Virus record (IMG/VR): IMGVR_UViG_3300042320_000234
Span: 1-41,588 of that record
Reading direction: 5' to 3' (one strand)
DNA from: a virus
DNA: 41,588 nucleotides
Shown here: positions 1 to 8,115 of the stretch, piece after piece
How the letters are laid out: every line of letters begins with the position of its first letter
How positions within the stretch are numbered: the stretch's first letter is position 1
Program-made: the position numbers and the translations under genes
The notes under the pieces: generated by a model
What the model saw: the letters and a program-made list of their open reading frames with translations, nothing else
Told to the model about the DNA's origin: nothing
Databases searched by the model: none

Positions 1-1
1 G

Positions 2-1627
2 CAAGCAAACCCGTCACGACTTGACGGCACATTGTCTTTAGATGATGTTGACGAATTTGCTAAAGGTGCGGCATTGGATGATTTGTCCAAAATGTTGTAC
101 GACTCATCTGAACGAAACAACCTCATTGATGTTGCTCGTATTGTCATTCCGTTCGGTCAAGCGCAAGCAGAGTTCTTTCGACGCATCAGCCGTATTTACA
201 CGGTAGAAACAGGTGGCATACCGTTACCGAACCTTAACGCTTTGCGCAAAACACAACTCATTGTTGATCGAGGACAAGAAGCCGACCCTGATGGCGATGG
301 TCGAGGGTTCTTTTACACCGACCCACAAACAGGTGAATGGTCATTTGATTACCCGTTTTCGCAAGGGTTCACCCATCTAGCAACCAGCATTATCGGTGGC
401 GGCCCAGGTGTTAAATCAACTTTGCAAGCACCGGTTAAAGGTGTGTTAATGGGTTTGGATGTTAAACCAGGTTTAGGGCCAGTAGCACAAATTAGTGCTT
501 CAGCACTATTGAAAGATATTCCTCAAACAGATTTCATTAAATCAATTATTTTGCCTTACGGCGAAATAGATGTAAAAGGCGAAGGCGGCACATTCCAAGC
601 ATTGTTAAACACGGCTATGCCTGCATGGTTCAAAAAAGTTGAACAAGGTTTCTTTTCTTCGCCTGAATCAGCTGACACATTCGGTAACACTTTCATGGAA
701 ACATATCAAGCGTTAGCGACAACAACCAAATACGATTTAACAACCGACGATGGGCGCGACCAACTGTACGAGGACACCATCAACAAAGCAAGGTTCTTAA
801 CTGTTTTGCGGGGCATTGGACAGTTTTTAGGGCCTTCTCGACCAACAAACAAATTTACTGTGGAAACCAAACAAGGAGATGTTGCGGTAAACCTTTTGTC
901 AATGGAGTTGCGCAAACTGCAACTAGAAGATTATGACAGCGCAATCCCACGATTCTTGGACACTTACGGCGAAGACGTGTTCGTATATTTGTCGGGCAAA
1001 ACTAAAGCCGTTTATGGTGGTTTGCAAGCAAGCAAACAGTTCGGTGACTTTGAACGCGCCAATCCAGCATTGTTCCGCAAATACTCTGGGGTGGCAGGGT
1101 TCTTTGTCGAGGGTGGCACCGATCTTGACTGGCAGGTTTACAGTCGCCAGTTAGAAAAAGGCCAACGTGAACGGCTCACCCCACAAGAAACTTTGGAAGC
1201 AGCACAAAAATATGCGGCGTACAGCCAATACCGTCAAGTACAAGATTTGGTTGGCCCGTATCCGAACGCTGAACAGAAACAGTATTTGCGTGATTTCCGT
1301 GAGTATTTGGGTGAAATGTACCCAGGTTTCACTACCGGCACATTTGACCCGAACAAATTAAAAACCCAAATCGATGAACTGACTAGGGCTGTTAACGATC
1401 CAAGTCTTGCCGACAATGACATCGCTGAAGCGGCTCGACAGTATTTGCAAACCCGTGAAGCCGTATTGGTTGAGGCTACTAACCGTGGTTTGAGTGGCAT
1501 TGACCGTAGCAAGAACGCCGCAGATTTGCGTGGATATCTAAGAGAGTATGCTGTTACTTTGAAAGAACAATATCCTAATTTCGCTAGAATGTATGACCGG
1601 TTACTTTTACAAGAGGTTGATGAATAA
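2..1627 (+). CDS. C-terminal part of a large internal virion protein (5' end outside window)
   Basis: The reading frame is open to the left edge. A TTG at 32 could be read as a start, but the codons before it (from base 2) are open and protein-like, so the gene begins outside the window. About 541 residues are visible. Near the N-terminal side it has DDLSK followed by an IPF segment (IVIPFGQAQAEFF). The 1752-residue protein at 31713 has a similarly placed stretch (SDLSK, then FIPFWIW), so both may share the C-terminal architecture of giant phage internal or ejection proteins. The remainder is helical and charged with no catalytic motif I can see. It is coupled by TAATG to the next gene. Family assignment is inference from architecture and position upstream of virion genes; partial gene status is certain. 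Confidence 0.6.
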   Translation, partial: QANPSRLDGTLSLDDVDEFAKGAALDDLSKMLYDSSERNNLIDVARIVIPFGQAQAEFFRRISRIYTVETGGIPLPNLNALRKTQLIVDRGQEADPDGDGRGFFYTDPQTGEWSFDYPFSQGFTHLATSIIGGGPGVKSTLQAPVKGVLMGLDVKPGLGPVAQISASALLKDIPQTDFIKSIILPYGEIDVKGEGGTFQALLNTAMPAWFKKVEQGFFSSPESADTFGNTFMETYQALATTTKYDLTTDDGRDQLYEDTINKARFLTVLRGIGQFLGPSRPTNKFTVETKQGDVAVNLLSMELRKLQLEDYDSAIPRFLDTYGEDVFVYLSGKTKAVYGGLQASKQFGDFERANPALFRKYSGVAGFFVEGGTDLDWQVYSRQLEKGQRERLTPQETLEAAQKYAAYSQYRQVQDLVGPYPNAEQKQYLRDFREYLGEMYPGFTTGTFDPNKLKTQIDELTRAVNDPSLADNDIAEAARQYLQTREAVLVEATNRGLSGIDRSKNAADLRGYLREYAVTLKEQYPNFARMYDRLLLQEVDE

Positions 1628-2343
1628 TGGCTGAAGATACTAAACCAGTTAACCCCGCAGAAGGGGTACTTGGTGCTATTCCTGGCGGTGGTGTATCTGT
1701 TTCGTTTACTACAGGGTTGCCTGCTGACTATGCTTCCCCGACAGGACAACTTCCGTATTTGCAAAAAGACCCTAAAACGGGCAAGATTACTTCACGTTTT
1801 TACGACATACGAAACGACCCACGGGTACTTCTAAACAACCTTAATGAAACAGAACGCAAAAAAATACTTACAGGTTTAGCAACCAAAATTTCTGGTTATG
1901 ACCCAGGTACAGGTTTTGAAGATAAAGACTATGCAGCTTTCGGTGATCTTTTAACTTACGCCAACCTTGCAGGCAAACCATATTTTCAGGCTTACAACGA
2001 GTTTATGCAACGTGTACCGAACAGTAGTTATGCGAAGAAGGCCCCGTCTATTCGTGTCACTTCACCGGATGATGTGAAAACTTTGGTTCGAAGATCATCA
2101 AGGGAACTGTTGGGCTATGAGATTGATGAGATGACTGCGAACAGGATTGCTGGCGGGTTTAGGCAAATGGAAATTGCTGAGGGCCAACGTCAGGCTGCTG
2201 GTGGTGTGTATGAGGCGGCGACTGATCCTTCGGTGTTTGCCGAGCAGAAGATTCTTCAACAGTTTCAACCTGAGGCACAGAGTTTTGCTGCCGGCAATTT
2301 GGCTGCAATAATGGATGCCCGTATTAAGGCTTTGGGGGCGTAA
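1627..2343 (+). CDS. Hypothetical virion-associated protein (238 aa)
   Basis: The ATG overlaps the previous stop by one base (TAATG), and its own stop overlaps the next ATG in the same way, so it lies in a translationally coupled set. The first 60 residues are Gly/Pro-rich and probably flexible. The rest is helical, ending in a Gln/Ala-rich segment with EGQRQAAGG and a terminal helix. There are no membrane segments, signal peptide or cysteine clusters. Its position between a large internal virion protein and the scaffold-capsid genes suggests an internal virion or assembly protein. I do not recognise a specific family. Confidence 0.55.
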   Translation: MAEDTKPVNPAEGVLGAIPGGGVSVSFTTGLPADYASPTGQLPYLQKDPKTGKITSRFYDIRNDPRVLLNNLNETERKKILTGLATKISGYDPGTGFEDKDYAAFGDLLTYANLAGKPYFQAYNEFMQRVPNSSYAKKAPSIRVTSPDDVKTLVRRSSRELLGYEIDEMTANRIAGGFRQMEIAEGQRQAAGGVYEAATDPSVFAEQKILQQFQPEAQSFAAGNLAAIMDARIKALGA

Positions 2344-3833
2344 TGGCTATTGCAGACGATATTAAAAAACTTCAAGAATTTGTTGATAGTGGCGGTCAAA
2401 GGTTTGTTTACGAAGGTGTGACTTACAATTTAGAAGATGCCAAAACGCTACTTGGTGAACTTAAAGAAAAACAAAAACCAGAAGTTACGGCAGGTAAAGA
2501 AAAAACTGCAAAAATTGAAGAAGCACAACAAGCTGTTAAAAGACTACAAGATGAACTTGAATTAAAATTAAACGTTTTTAGTAAGCCTGAAGAATATGTT
2601 ACTAAAGTTTCAGTAGAAGAAATACGCAAAGCACAAAGCAATTTGCAATTTGCAAATGAAAGTCTTACTCGTTTAACAAGCCAAACTGATAAGGCTTTAA
2701 TTTCCCGCAACTTGGTTCTTAATACTCGTGCCGAGGATGCCCGTTTGAAAGCGGCAAATGCGGAAGCCAAAAAATCTGGGCAACAAATAGTTGAGCCAAC
2801 CAAAACGGAAACCTTACCAACTGCGTCAACGGGGGGCGGCACAGATGGGGCAAAGGTTTTAAAAAGAGCAGTTGATGCGAAACTTGTTGAACTTAATTTG
2901 CCTGATACACCGGAGAACCGTAAGGTTGCTCGACAGGCAGTAAAGACTGATAAAACTGCTGCGCTTGGTGCCGAGGATAAATCGTGGGAGCCGTTATTTA
3001 AAGAGAACTATCCGCAATACAGTTGGATGTTTACCGATCTTGACCGCACTAAATATGCGGATGTGTTTACTTTGTTCTCTAAAGCGATTGACCCAAAAAC
3101 CGGTAAACAGATAATGACTGATGAAGAATTTGATCGAAGATACATTGGTACTTCGTTTTACCGTGGGCTTGAAAGTAGTAAAAAGGGTCGAGAGTTGTCT
3201 GCTGCTATCGGTAACTTTAGTTGGGGTTCAGGTAATTTGGCAAAGTTTTTGACAAAAGCCACACAGTTTGGGTATGAGGGCGACAACCTCAAACAGCAGG
3301 CTTACGCTGAACTGTTTAGCAAAACCAATGGCAAGTATGTGAACGATCTTGCGGTGAACGAGGTTCGTGCTTCGACACCGTATTTGTCTTTGAAGGATAT
3401 TGGTAAACAATACTTTTTTGATTTTGCCGATTCGCAAGTTGAGCAGGTTTTGGCTGGTACGCCGAACGCTGATGGTGTGGCTGTTTCTCGTGATGATTTG
3501 ATTCGTAAAGCTCGTCTTGCTGCGAAAGCAATGTATGGGCATTTGTCGGAACAGATTGATGCCGGTTTGACGTTAGAGGATTTGTCTGCTTCGTATAAGG
3601 AGAAGGCTGCAAAACTTTTGGAGTTGGACCCGAACACGATCAATTTTGCTACAGATTTTAGTGATGCTTTGAATTATCGTAAGGATGGGCAGCCGCGTGT
3701 GTTGTCGATGTCTGAGTGGGAGACTGAGTTGCGTACTAACGATAAGTATAAGTATTCGTTTACTAAGCAAGCTAATCAGGATGCTACGAGTATTGGGTTG
3801 GCTATTGCTCGTGCGTTTGGGAAGGTTCAATAA
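2343..3833 (+). CDS. Putative internal virion protein with N-terminal coiled coil (496 aa)
   Basis: Residues about 45-130 form a long charged coiled coil, followed by a Thr/Gly-rich linker (about 150-170). A helical C-terminal domain follows, ending in a short helix (IGLAIARAFGKVQ). It starts and ends with TAATG or near-TAATG coupling to its neighbours. Base composition shifts gently along the gene, the 3' third using more T-ending codons, but there is no break in frame. Large helical coiled-coil proteins next to giant internal proteins are typical of ejection or inner-core proteins of short-tailed phages. That role is inference; no enzymatic motif is visible. Confidence 0.55.
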   Translation: MAIADDIKKLQEFVDSGGQRFVYEGVTYNLEDAKTLLGELKEKQKPEVTAGKEKTAKIEEAQQAVKRLQDELELKLNVFSKPEEYVTKVSVEEIRKAQSNLQFANESLTRLTSQTDKALISRNLVLNTRAEDARLKAANAEAKKSGQQIVEPTKTETLPTASTGGGTDGAKVLKRAVDAKLVELNLPDTPENRKVARQAVKTDKTAALGAEDKSWEPLFKENYPQYSWMFTDLDRTKYADVFTLFSKAIDPKTGKQIMTDEEFDRRYIGTSFYRGLESSKKGRELSAAIGNFSWGSGNLAKFLTKATQFGYEGDNLKQQAYAELFSKTNGKYVNDLAVNEVRASTPYLSLKDIGKQYFFDFADSQVEQVLAGTPNADGVAVSRDDLIRKARLAAKAMYGHLSEQIDAGLTLEDLSASYKEKAAKLLELDPNTINFATDFSDALNYRKDGQPRVLSMSEWETELRTNDKYKYSFTKQANQDATSIGLAIARAFGKVQ

Positions 3834-4960
3834 TGTCTGATATCGGTAGTTTTACTTTCCCTGATCTTGGTATTGAACCGCTTACACCGGAACAGTTGGC
3901 GGCTGTTGACCCTGCACAGTTGGCAGCGGTTGAAACAGCGTTAAACATTCCTGGCGCAGAACGAGTAACCCAACCTGCACTACGGCAACAACAAGAAGAA
4001 ACGGTGACAGAAAGCGAAGCTGAACGTATTGCGCGTTTGGATCGTGAGTCTGCTGAACGTATTGCTAGGCTTAATCGTGAATCTGCTGCGCTTGACCGTG
4101 ACTCAAGACGGTTTACACCATCACAAGACGCAAAGAATACCATCAAATCTGTATTGGCGACCTATGGATTAGGCGATCTTTCAGACTATTTGTACGGTGT
4201 CTATGCACGACAAGAAGTAGATATCAATAATCCTGACGCACTAATTTTTGCTATTCGTGAACAAGACGCATATAAGAAACGGTTTGCAGCAAACGCGGCA
4301 CGAGCCAAAAAAGGTTTAGCCGAACTAGACCCAGCATCTTATTTGGAACTAGAAAACAGTTACCGTCGACTAATGCAATCTAATGGATTGCCATCAGGTT
4401 TCTACGATCAAACAGACGATTTCACCCGACTGCTTGAAGGCGACGTGTCGGTATCAGAATTACAGGATCGTATACAAAACGGTTTTCGAGCAGTACAGGA
4501 TGCTGACCCTGAAGTTAAACGGCAGATGCAAGAACTGTACGGTGTGAACGAAGCGGGGTTGGCTGCTTATTTTCTTGATCCTGAACGGGCTGCACCTATT
4601 TTGACTCGTCAAGCTGAAGCTGCAAAAGTTGCTGCACGAGCCAAAGAACAAGCAGGATTCCAGTTGACGGCATTAAGCGCAGAAGATTTGATTGCACGTG
4701 GATACACGCCTGATGAAGCACAACAAGCGTTCACCAAAGCGGGACAGTTGGCTGGTCTTTATACGGAGATGGGTAGCGAAGAAGCCCTTACTGGAGCACA
4801 AAAAATTGGGGCTGCTTTCGGTTACGATGTTGCCGCAATACAGGCTTTGGAAGAACGTAAACGTGCGCGTTTAGGCGAATTCCAGGGTGGTGGCGGGTTC
4901 GCTAGAACGACCGGTGCAACATCTGGAACCGTTGAAACAGGTGTCGGCGAAGCACAATAA
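3833..4960 (+). CDS. Putative internal virion or structural protein with ESAERIARL repeats (375 aa)
   Basis: It starts by overlap with the previous gene (ATG at 3833 sharing the TAATG). Residues about 57-95 contain near-tandem heptad-like copies of ESAERIARL(D/N)R, a helical coiled coil. The middle region, with a YLELENSYRRLM stretch, GLPSGFYD and LYGVNEAGLAAYFLDPERA, resembles a protein I associate with actinobacteriophage virion modules, but I cannot name a family. The C-terminus is Gly/Thr-rich and probably disordered. It is the last gene before the capsid promoter at 4969, so it closes one transcription segment. The exact role is unknown. Confidence 0.6.
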   Translation: MSDIGSFTFPDLGIEPLTPEQLAAVDPAQLAAVETALNIPGAERVTQPALRQQQEETVTESEAERIARLDRESAERIARLNRESAALDRDSRRFTPSQDAKNTIKSVLATYGLGDLSDYLYGVYARQEVDINNPDALIFAIREQDAYKKRFAANAARAKKGLAELDPASYLELENSYRRLMQSNGLPSGFYDQTDDFTRLLEGDVSVSELQDRIQNGFRAVQDADPEVKRQMQELYGVNEAGLAAYFLDPERAAPILTRQAEAAKVAARAKEQAGFQLTALSAEDLIARGYTPDEAQQAFTKAGQLAGLYTEMGSEEALTGAQKIGAAFGYDVAAIQALEERKRARLGEFQGGGGFARTTGATSGTVETGVGEAQ

Positions 4961-4968
4961 CCATATTG

Positions 4969-4999
4969 TTGACATCCCTGTATAGGGGTGTGCTACACT
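4969..4999 (+). promoter_or_regulatory. Sigma-70/SigA-type promoter upstream of scaffold-capsid genes
   Basis: A perfect -35 TTGACA (4969-4974) is followed after 19 bases by an extended -10, TGCTACACT (4991-4999). The 19-base spacer is longer than optimal, which the TG extension could offset. It lies in the longest non-coding gap of the window (4961-5112) immediately upstream of scaffold and capsid genes. Transcription would start near 5006 and give a leader of about 105 bases. Host RNA polymerase use is inferred from the consensus match. Confidence 0.65.
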
Positions 5000-5070
5000 C
5001 TGTTTGTTCCCAAAAGAACACCGGTAGAGAATCCCCGACTTTATCGTGAAACAAGGGTGAGTTATGCAGC

Positions 5071-5093
5071 CGTCACGATCCTCCAATGTGACG
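5071..5093 (+). promoter_or_regulatory. Leader hairpin before the scaffold gene
   Basis: CGTCAC (5071-5076) pairs with GTGACG (5088-5093) around an 11-base loop containing CCTCC. The loop can pair weakly (four bases) with the scaffold ribosome-binding site AAGGAG at 5101-5106. The stem is real by inspection. Any control function is speculative and weaker than for the capsid leader. Confidence 0.35.
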
Positions 5094-5112
5094 TGGGCAG
5101 AAGGAGTGAGCC

Positions 5113-5562
5113 ATGTCAAACGTCAACGAGTTCGATGACGAGACTGAAGAAACACCGAAAGACCCTGTGCGGGCGCGGATGCGTCAACTTGAAAAAGAGT
5201 TGAAAGCAAAAGAGCAAGCACTTGTCGAAGCAGACGCTATTAAACGCGAGTATGCGTTTATGAAAGCGGGAGTTCCAATGGATTCCCCGATGTCTAAATA
5301 CTTCGTCAAAGGTTATGACGGCGAGTTCACACCCGAAGCAATTCGGTTGGCTGCAGAAGAAGCGAATCTCATCCACAAAGAAGCGCAAAGTGCCCAAGTT
5401 AAATCTGAGGCAGATGCGTGGAACCGTCTTACAAAGGCGCAACGTGCGGGTGAAACCAGCGAACCTGTTGCTGATTGGAACACGAAACTTAATCAGGCTC
5501 GAAATCAAGACGAAGTGATGCAGATTTTGGCTCAAGCAAGGCAAGAAGCAGAAAACATCTAG
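5113..5562 (+). CDS. Capsid scaffolding protein, module A (149 aa)
   Basis: It is preceded by a strong ribosome-binding site (AAGGAG at 5101-5106). The protein is small and acidic to amphipathic. It has a charged coiled coil at about residues 20-47, then AFMKAGVPMDSP and YFVKGYDGEFTPEAI, a pattern seen in small scaffold-like proteins that precede capsid genes in actinobacteriophages. A Gln/Ala/Glu-rich helical C-terminus follows. It lies 44 bases upstream of the major capsid gene and downstream of its own promoter, the standard place for a scaffold. Scaffold function is inferred from size, helicity and position. Confidence 0.75.
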   Translation: MSNVNEFDDETEETPKDPVRARMRQLEKELKAKEQALVEADAIKREYAFMKAGVPMDSPMSKYFVKGYDGEFTPEAIRLAAEEANLIHKEAQSAQVKSEADAWNRLTKAQRAGETSEPVADWNTKLNQARNQDEVMQILAQARQEAENI

Positions 5563-5571
5563 CCCGCAGGA

Positions 5572-5590
5572 CTCCCGTTCCTGTCGGGAG
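5572..5590 (+). promoter_or_regulatory. Capsid leader hairpin with loop complementary to the capsid ribosome-binding site
   Basis: CTCCCG (5572-5577) pairs perfectly with CGGGAG (5585-5590). The seven-base loop TTCCTGT (5578-5584) is the exact reverse complement of ACAGGAA (5600-5606), the ribosome-binding site directly in front of the capsid ATG at 5607. A pseudoknot would mask that site. Stem, loop and complementarity are directly visible; a regulatory role is inference. Confidence 0.5.
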
Positions 5591-5606
5591 AAAGCAATAA
5601 CAGGAA

Positions 5607-6566
5607 ATGTCAAAAACACAAACAAGCAGCCTTCTCACAGATCAGGTTGCATTTGATCGGATTGCGTATTTTGCGCTTCGTAGCGAACTTTTGTTCGATG
5701 CGGTCGCAGACGTTATGCCGGTCGCACAAGCAATGCCAGGTTCATCGGTCAAGTTCACAATTTTCAACGATCTTGCTGAAAAGACTTCGACACTTACTGA
5801 GGACACAGACGTAACTCCAGTAGTTATGGGCGACAGCCAAGTTGAAGTAACGTTGGAAGAATACGGCAACGCCGTAAACACAACAGCGAAACTTCGTGGC
5901 ACATCGTTCCTTGATGTGGATTCGGCAGCCGCTAACCTCGTTGGTTACAACGCAGGTATCTCGGTTGACGGTGTTATCCGCGAGGTACTGTCCGCAGGAA
6001 CAAACGTTGTCTACGGTGGTGGCGGTTCAACAACCCCAACTGCTCGCACCGAAATTGAAGCAACGGACATCATTGAAGCGAACGACATCCGCAAGGTTGT
6101 TGCTGCACTTCGCAAAGCGAACGCAGTTTCGTTCAATGGCATGTACATGGGTTACATTCACCCAGACGTTTCGTACGATCTTCGCAAGGAGACAGGCGTA
6201 GCATCGTGGCGTGACCCGCACGTGTACAGCGATCCAGCAGGCATCTACAACGGTGAAATCGGCGCTTTTGAAGGTGTCCGTTTCATTGAGACTCCACGAG
6301 CCAAAATCTTTGAGAACGCCTCAAACGGTTCAGGATCGACTGGAACAGTTGATGCTTACTGCACACACATCGCAGGCCGTCAGGCTTTGGCGAAGGCACA
6401 CTCAATCGTTGACGGTAACGGCGCGTTCCCACGTGTCGTACGCGGTCCAGTAGTTGATGTGTTGTCACGTTTCCAACCTGTCGGTTGGTACTGGCTCGGT
6501 GGCTATGCTCGATTCCGCGAGGCTTCGCTTCGTCGTATCGAGTCGGCTTCAAGCCTCGGCGCCTGA
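5607..6566 (+). CDS. Major capsid protein, module A (N4-gp56-like, HK97 fold; 319 aa)
   Basis: This protein would form the icosahedral shell. The region around residues 81-96 (VTLEEYGNAVNTTAKL) and the overall plan match the N4-gp56 family of HK97-fold capsid proteins. That plan is an N-terminal helix, a beta-rich core with acidic stretch, a GGG-rich loop near 140, and a C-terminal HIAGRQALAKAH region. The start at 5607 is set by ACAGGAA just upstream. Codon use is GC-richer than in the second half of the window and uses many preferred C-ending codons, as expected of a highly expressed gene. A perfect terminator follows at 6596. A second, dissimilar capsid protein is encoded at 22714, which is unusual. 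Confidence 0.88.
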   Translation: MSKTQTSSLLTDQVAFDRIAYFALRSELLFDAVADVMPVAQAMPGSSVKFTIFNDLAEKTSTLTEDTDVTPVVMGDSQVEVTLEEYGNAVNTTAKLRGTSFLDVDSAAANLVGYNAGISVDGVIREVLSAGTNVVYGGGGSTTPTARTEIEATDIIEANDIRKVVAALRKANAVSFNGMYMGYIHPDVSYDLRKETGVASWRDPHVYSDPAGIYNGEIGAFEGVRFIETPRAKIFENASNGSGSTGTVDAYCTHIAGRQALAKAHSIVDGNGAFPRVVRGPVVDVLSRFQPVGWYWLGGYARFREASLRRIESASSLGA

Positions 6567-6595
6567 ACCATATAGTTCAGTTGTAAGTTGAGAGG

Positions 6596-6630
6596 GGGGT
6601 CAGGCTTTTCCCCTGCCTGACCCCTTTTCT
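6596..6630 (+). terminator. Rho-independent terminator after the module A capsid gene
   Basis: A perfect 10-base-pair stem, GGGGTCAGGC (6596-6605) with GCCTGACCCC (6615-6624), encloses a 9-base loop and is followed by TTTTCT. With the promoter at 4969 it delimits a scaffold-capsid transcript. Confidence 0.92.
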
Positions 6631-6661
6631 CGTTCTGCTATTATTTCGTGTGAGGTAACAA

Positions 6662-7024
6662 ATGTCTATTTCTAATTACGCAGAAAACAAATTTTTGGAT
6701 GCTCTCCGCGCACAATCGTTTTCGGTTAGCAACGTTTACGCAAAACTGCACACAGGTGATCCTGGTGAAGCAGGTACAAGCAATGCTGCTACGGAAACAA
6801 CTCGTAAAGAAGTTACGTTTAGTGCGGCTTCAAGCGGTTCTATGGCTGCTTCGGCAACTATCGAATGGACCAATGTTTCCACTACGGAAACTTATTCGCA
6901 TTTTTCTTTGTGGGATAATTCAACTGCGGGTAACTGTTTGTGGACTGGCGCTTTGTCGTCGTCTGCGGCTGTTACTGCCGGTGACACGTTTCAGATCACC
7001 GCGTTAACTCTCAGCCTCGATTAG
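6662..7024 (+). CDS. Small beta-rich virion protein, tail or decoration (120 aa)
   Basis: A GAGGTAACAA ribosome-binding region precedes the ATG. It begins with NYAENKFLDAL and continues with beta-strand patterns, Ser/Thr/Ala-rich, closing with FQITALTLSLD. The pattern of N-terminal ENK-x-LD, KLHTGDPGE and a terminal LTLSLD strand is shared by a widespread class of small phage structural proteins (mycobacteriophage gp80-like beta sandwich) found near tail or head genes. It lies directly after the capsid terminator. Structural role is likely; whether it sits on head or tail cannot be told from sequence. Confidence 0.6.
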   Translation: MSISNYAENKFLDALRAQSFSVSNVYAKLHTGDPGEAGTSNAATETTRKEVTFSAASSGSMAASATIEWTNVSTTETYSHFSLWDNSTAGNCLWTGALSSSAAVTAGDTFQITALTLSLD

Positions 7025-7038
7025 GGTGAGGTAGCCCT

Positions 7039-8115
7039 ATGGCTACTGGAGTCACCGATTTTACTTTCGGGTTCACGGACACCCCTGGGTTCAGGGAATT
7101 CGCCGAGGTACCTAATTATGCGCGGCGCAAAGTTATTTATTTTGCGTCACCGTTTGCGAACACTCAAGGTTTCTTTCGTGGTGTAACCGCACGTACCGCC
7201 ACAGGTGCAGGCACAGGTACACAATCGGCGTCAGGTCTACGGATAGTTGGGCGTACGGCGTCAGCGTCAGGGTTAGGTTCATCATCAACAGCGATTGTGC
7301 TTGTCGCCAAACGTACGGCATTGGGGTCTGGTACTGGTTCTAGTGTCGTTGAAGGTGAACGTGTTGTTCCCCGATCCGCTACTGCTAGTGGTCAGGGTAC
7401 TACTGCTGGTGGTGCTACTGGTTTGCATATTGCGCCCCGTACCGCTACGGGTTCTGGTACAGGTTCGTCTGTTGCTACCCGTAACGTCGTTCGTGCTTTC
7501 ACAGCGTCAGGTTCAGGTACGGGTTCTCAGACTGCTACAGGTTTGCGTCTTGTTTTGCGTACCGCTACTGCTTCAGGCACAGGTACATCATCAAACACGT
7601 TTGAGGTCACACGCGCCCGTACAGCGTCAGCGTCAGGGTTGGGGTCATCTAGTGCCACCCCGCTTCATATCGCCCCTCGTAGCGCAACAGGGAACGGCTC
7701 AGGGGCATCCAGTACCACGAGTTTCACTACAAGGTCCCGTACCGCCACAGGCTCAGGTGCCGGTACCCGCAGCATTGTTTCGGCCCGTGTTTGCCAGCGC
7801 ACAGCCACAGCCACAGGTACAGGCACACAGAGCGCCACACAGACCAAACTGTTGCTGTTCCGTACACCGTCAACAACCGAGATACGTTCAGCCGACAGGT
7901 TTGATACAAGTATCCCTGGTCGACTGTTCCGTTACGCCGACCCACAATACGCTGGTGTGAACGTATACAAACTGGTTGACGGCACATTCACCGAAGTTGA
8001 ACAACGCGAATACGATCAGGTGTCAAAAGTTTATTGGGGTGGCACCAAGAACTTTGTAACCCAAGAAGAAAAAGACGAACTTGTATCAGCAGGCTATGGT
8101 AGTTACGTAACATGA
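7039..8115 (+). CDS. Repetitive Ser/Thr/Gly-rich tail protein with C-terminal AGYG domain (358 aa)
   Basis: An N-terminal segment (1-50) is followed by eleven consecutive repeats starting near residues 52, 72, 92, 112, 134, 154, 174, 194, 214, 234 and 254. Each has a core such as RTATGSGTGSS and a short hydrophobic strand. The period is exactly 20 residues, with one 22-residue spacing, and one repeat replaces the leading Arg by Phe. Residues about 275-358 form a separate domain ending SKVYWGG...AGYGSYVT, which is repeated in the next gene. The repeats suggest a beta-solenoid or fibrous shaft. The Ser/Thr density and two adjacent glycosyltransferase genes make it a candidate glycosylation target (inference). 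Its stop overlaps the next ATG. Confidence 0.65.
   Translation: MATGVTDFTFGFTDTPGFREFAEVPNYARRKVIYFASPFANTQGFFRGVTARTATGAGTGTQSASGLRIVGRTASASGLGSSSTAIVLVAKRTALGSGTGSSVVEGERVVPRSATASGQGTTAGGATGLHIAPRTATGSGTGSSVATRNVVRAFTASGSGTGSQTATGLRLVLRTATASGTGTSSNTFEVTRARTASASGLGSSSATPLHIAPRSATGNGSGASSTTSFTTRSRTATGSGAGTRSIVSARVCQRTATATGTGTQSATQTKLLLFRTPSTTEIRSADRFDTSIPGRLFRYADPQYAGVNVYKLVDGTFTEVEQREYDQVSKVYWGGTKNFVTQEEKDELVSAGYGSYVT
7192..7857 (+). repeat. Eleven in-frame repeats of 60 bp (one of 66 bp)
   Basis: The DNA behind the protein repeat has a 60-base period with recurring variants of CGTACCGCTACTGCTTCAGG. The copies are diverged and the reading frame is preserved throughout, so selection acts on the protein. 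Copy number could change by recombination or be miscounted by short-read assembly. Confidence 0.8.

Noticed and set aside
32-34. TTG at 32 as the start of the first gene
   Set aside because: The frame continues open to the left edge with protein-like codons, so the gene is truncated by the window.
1234-1764. 176-codon open frame on the minus strand
   Set aside because: It is antisense to a solid coding gene and crosses the TAATG junction; its composition is that of a shadow frame (many Ser, Arg, Cys) and it has no ribosome-binding site context.
7192-7857. CRISPR array or tandem DNA repeat element
   Set aside because: The units are contiguous, diverged and in frame with no unique spacers; they encode a protein repeat.
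7295-7960. 221-codon plus-strand frame over the repeat region
   Set aside because: It is a frame-shifted reading of the 60-bp repeats, producing Val/Leu/Gln-rich nonsense; the repeat frame with conserved RTA-G-G cores is the real one.
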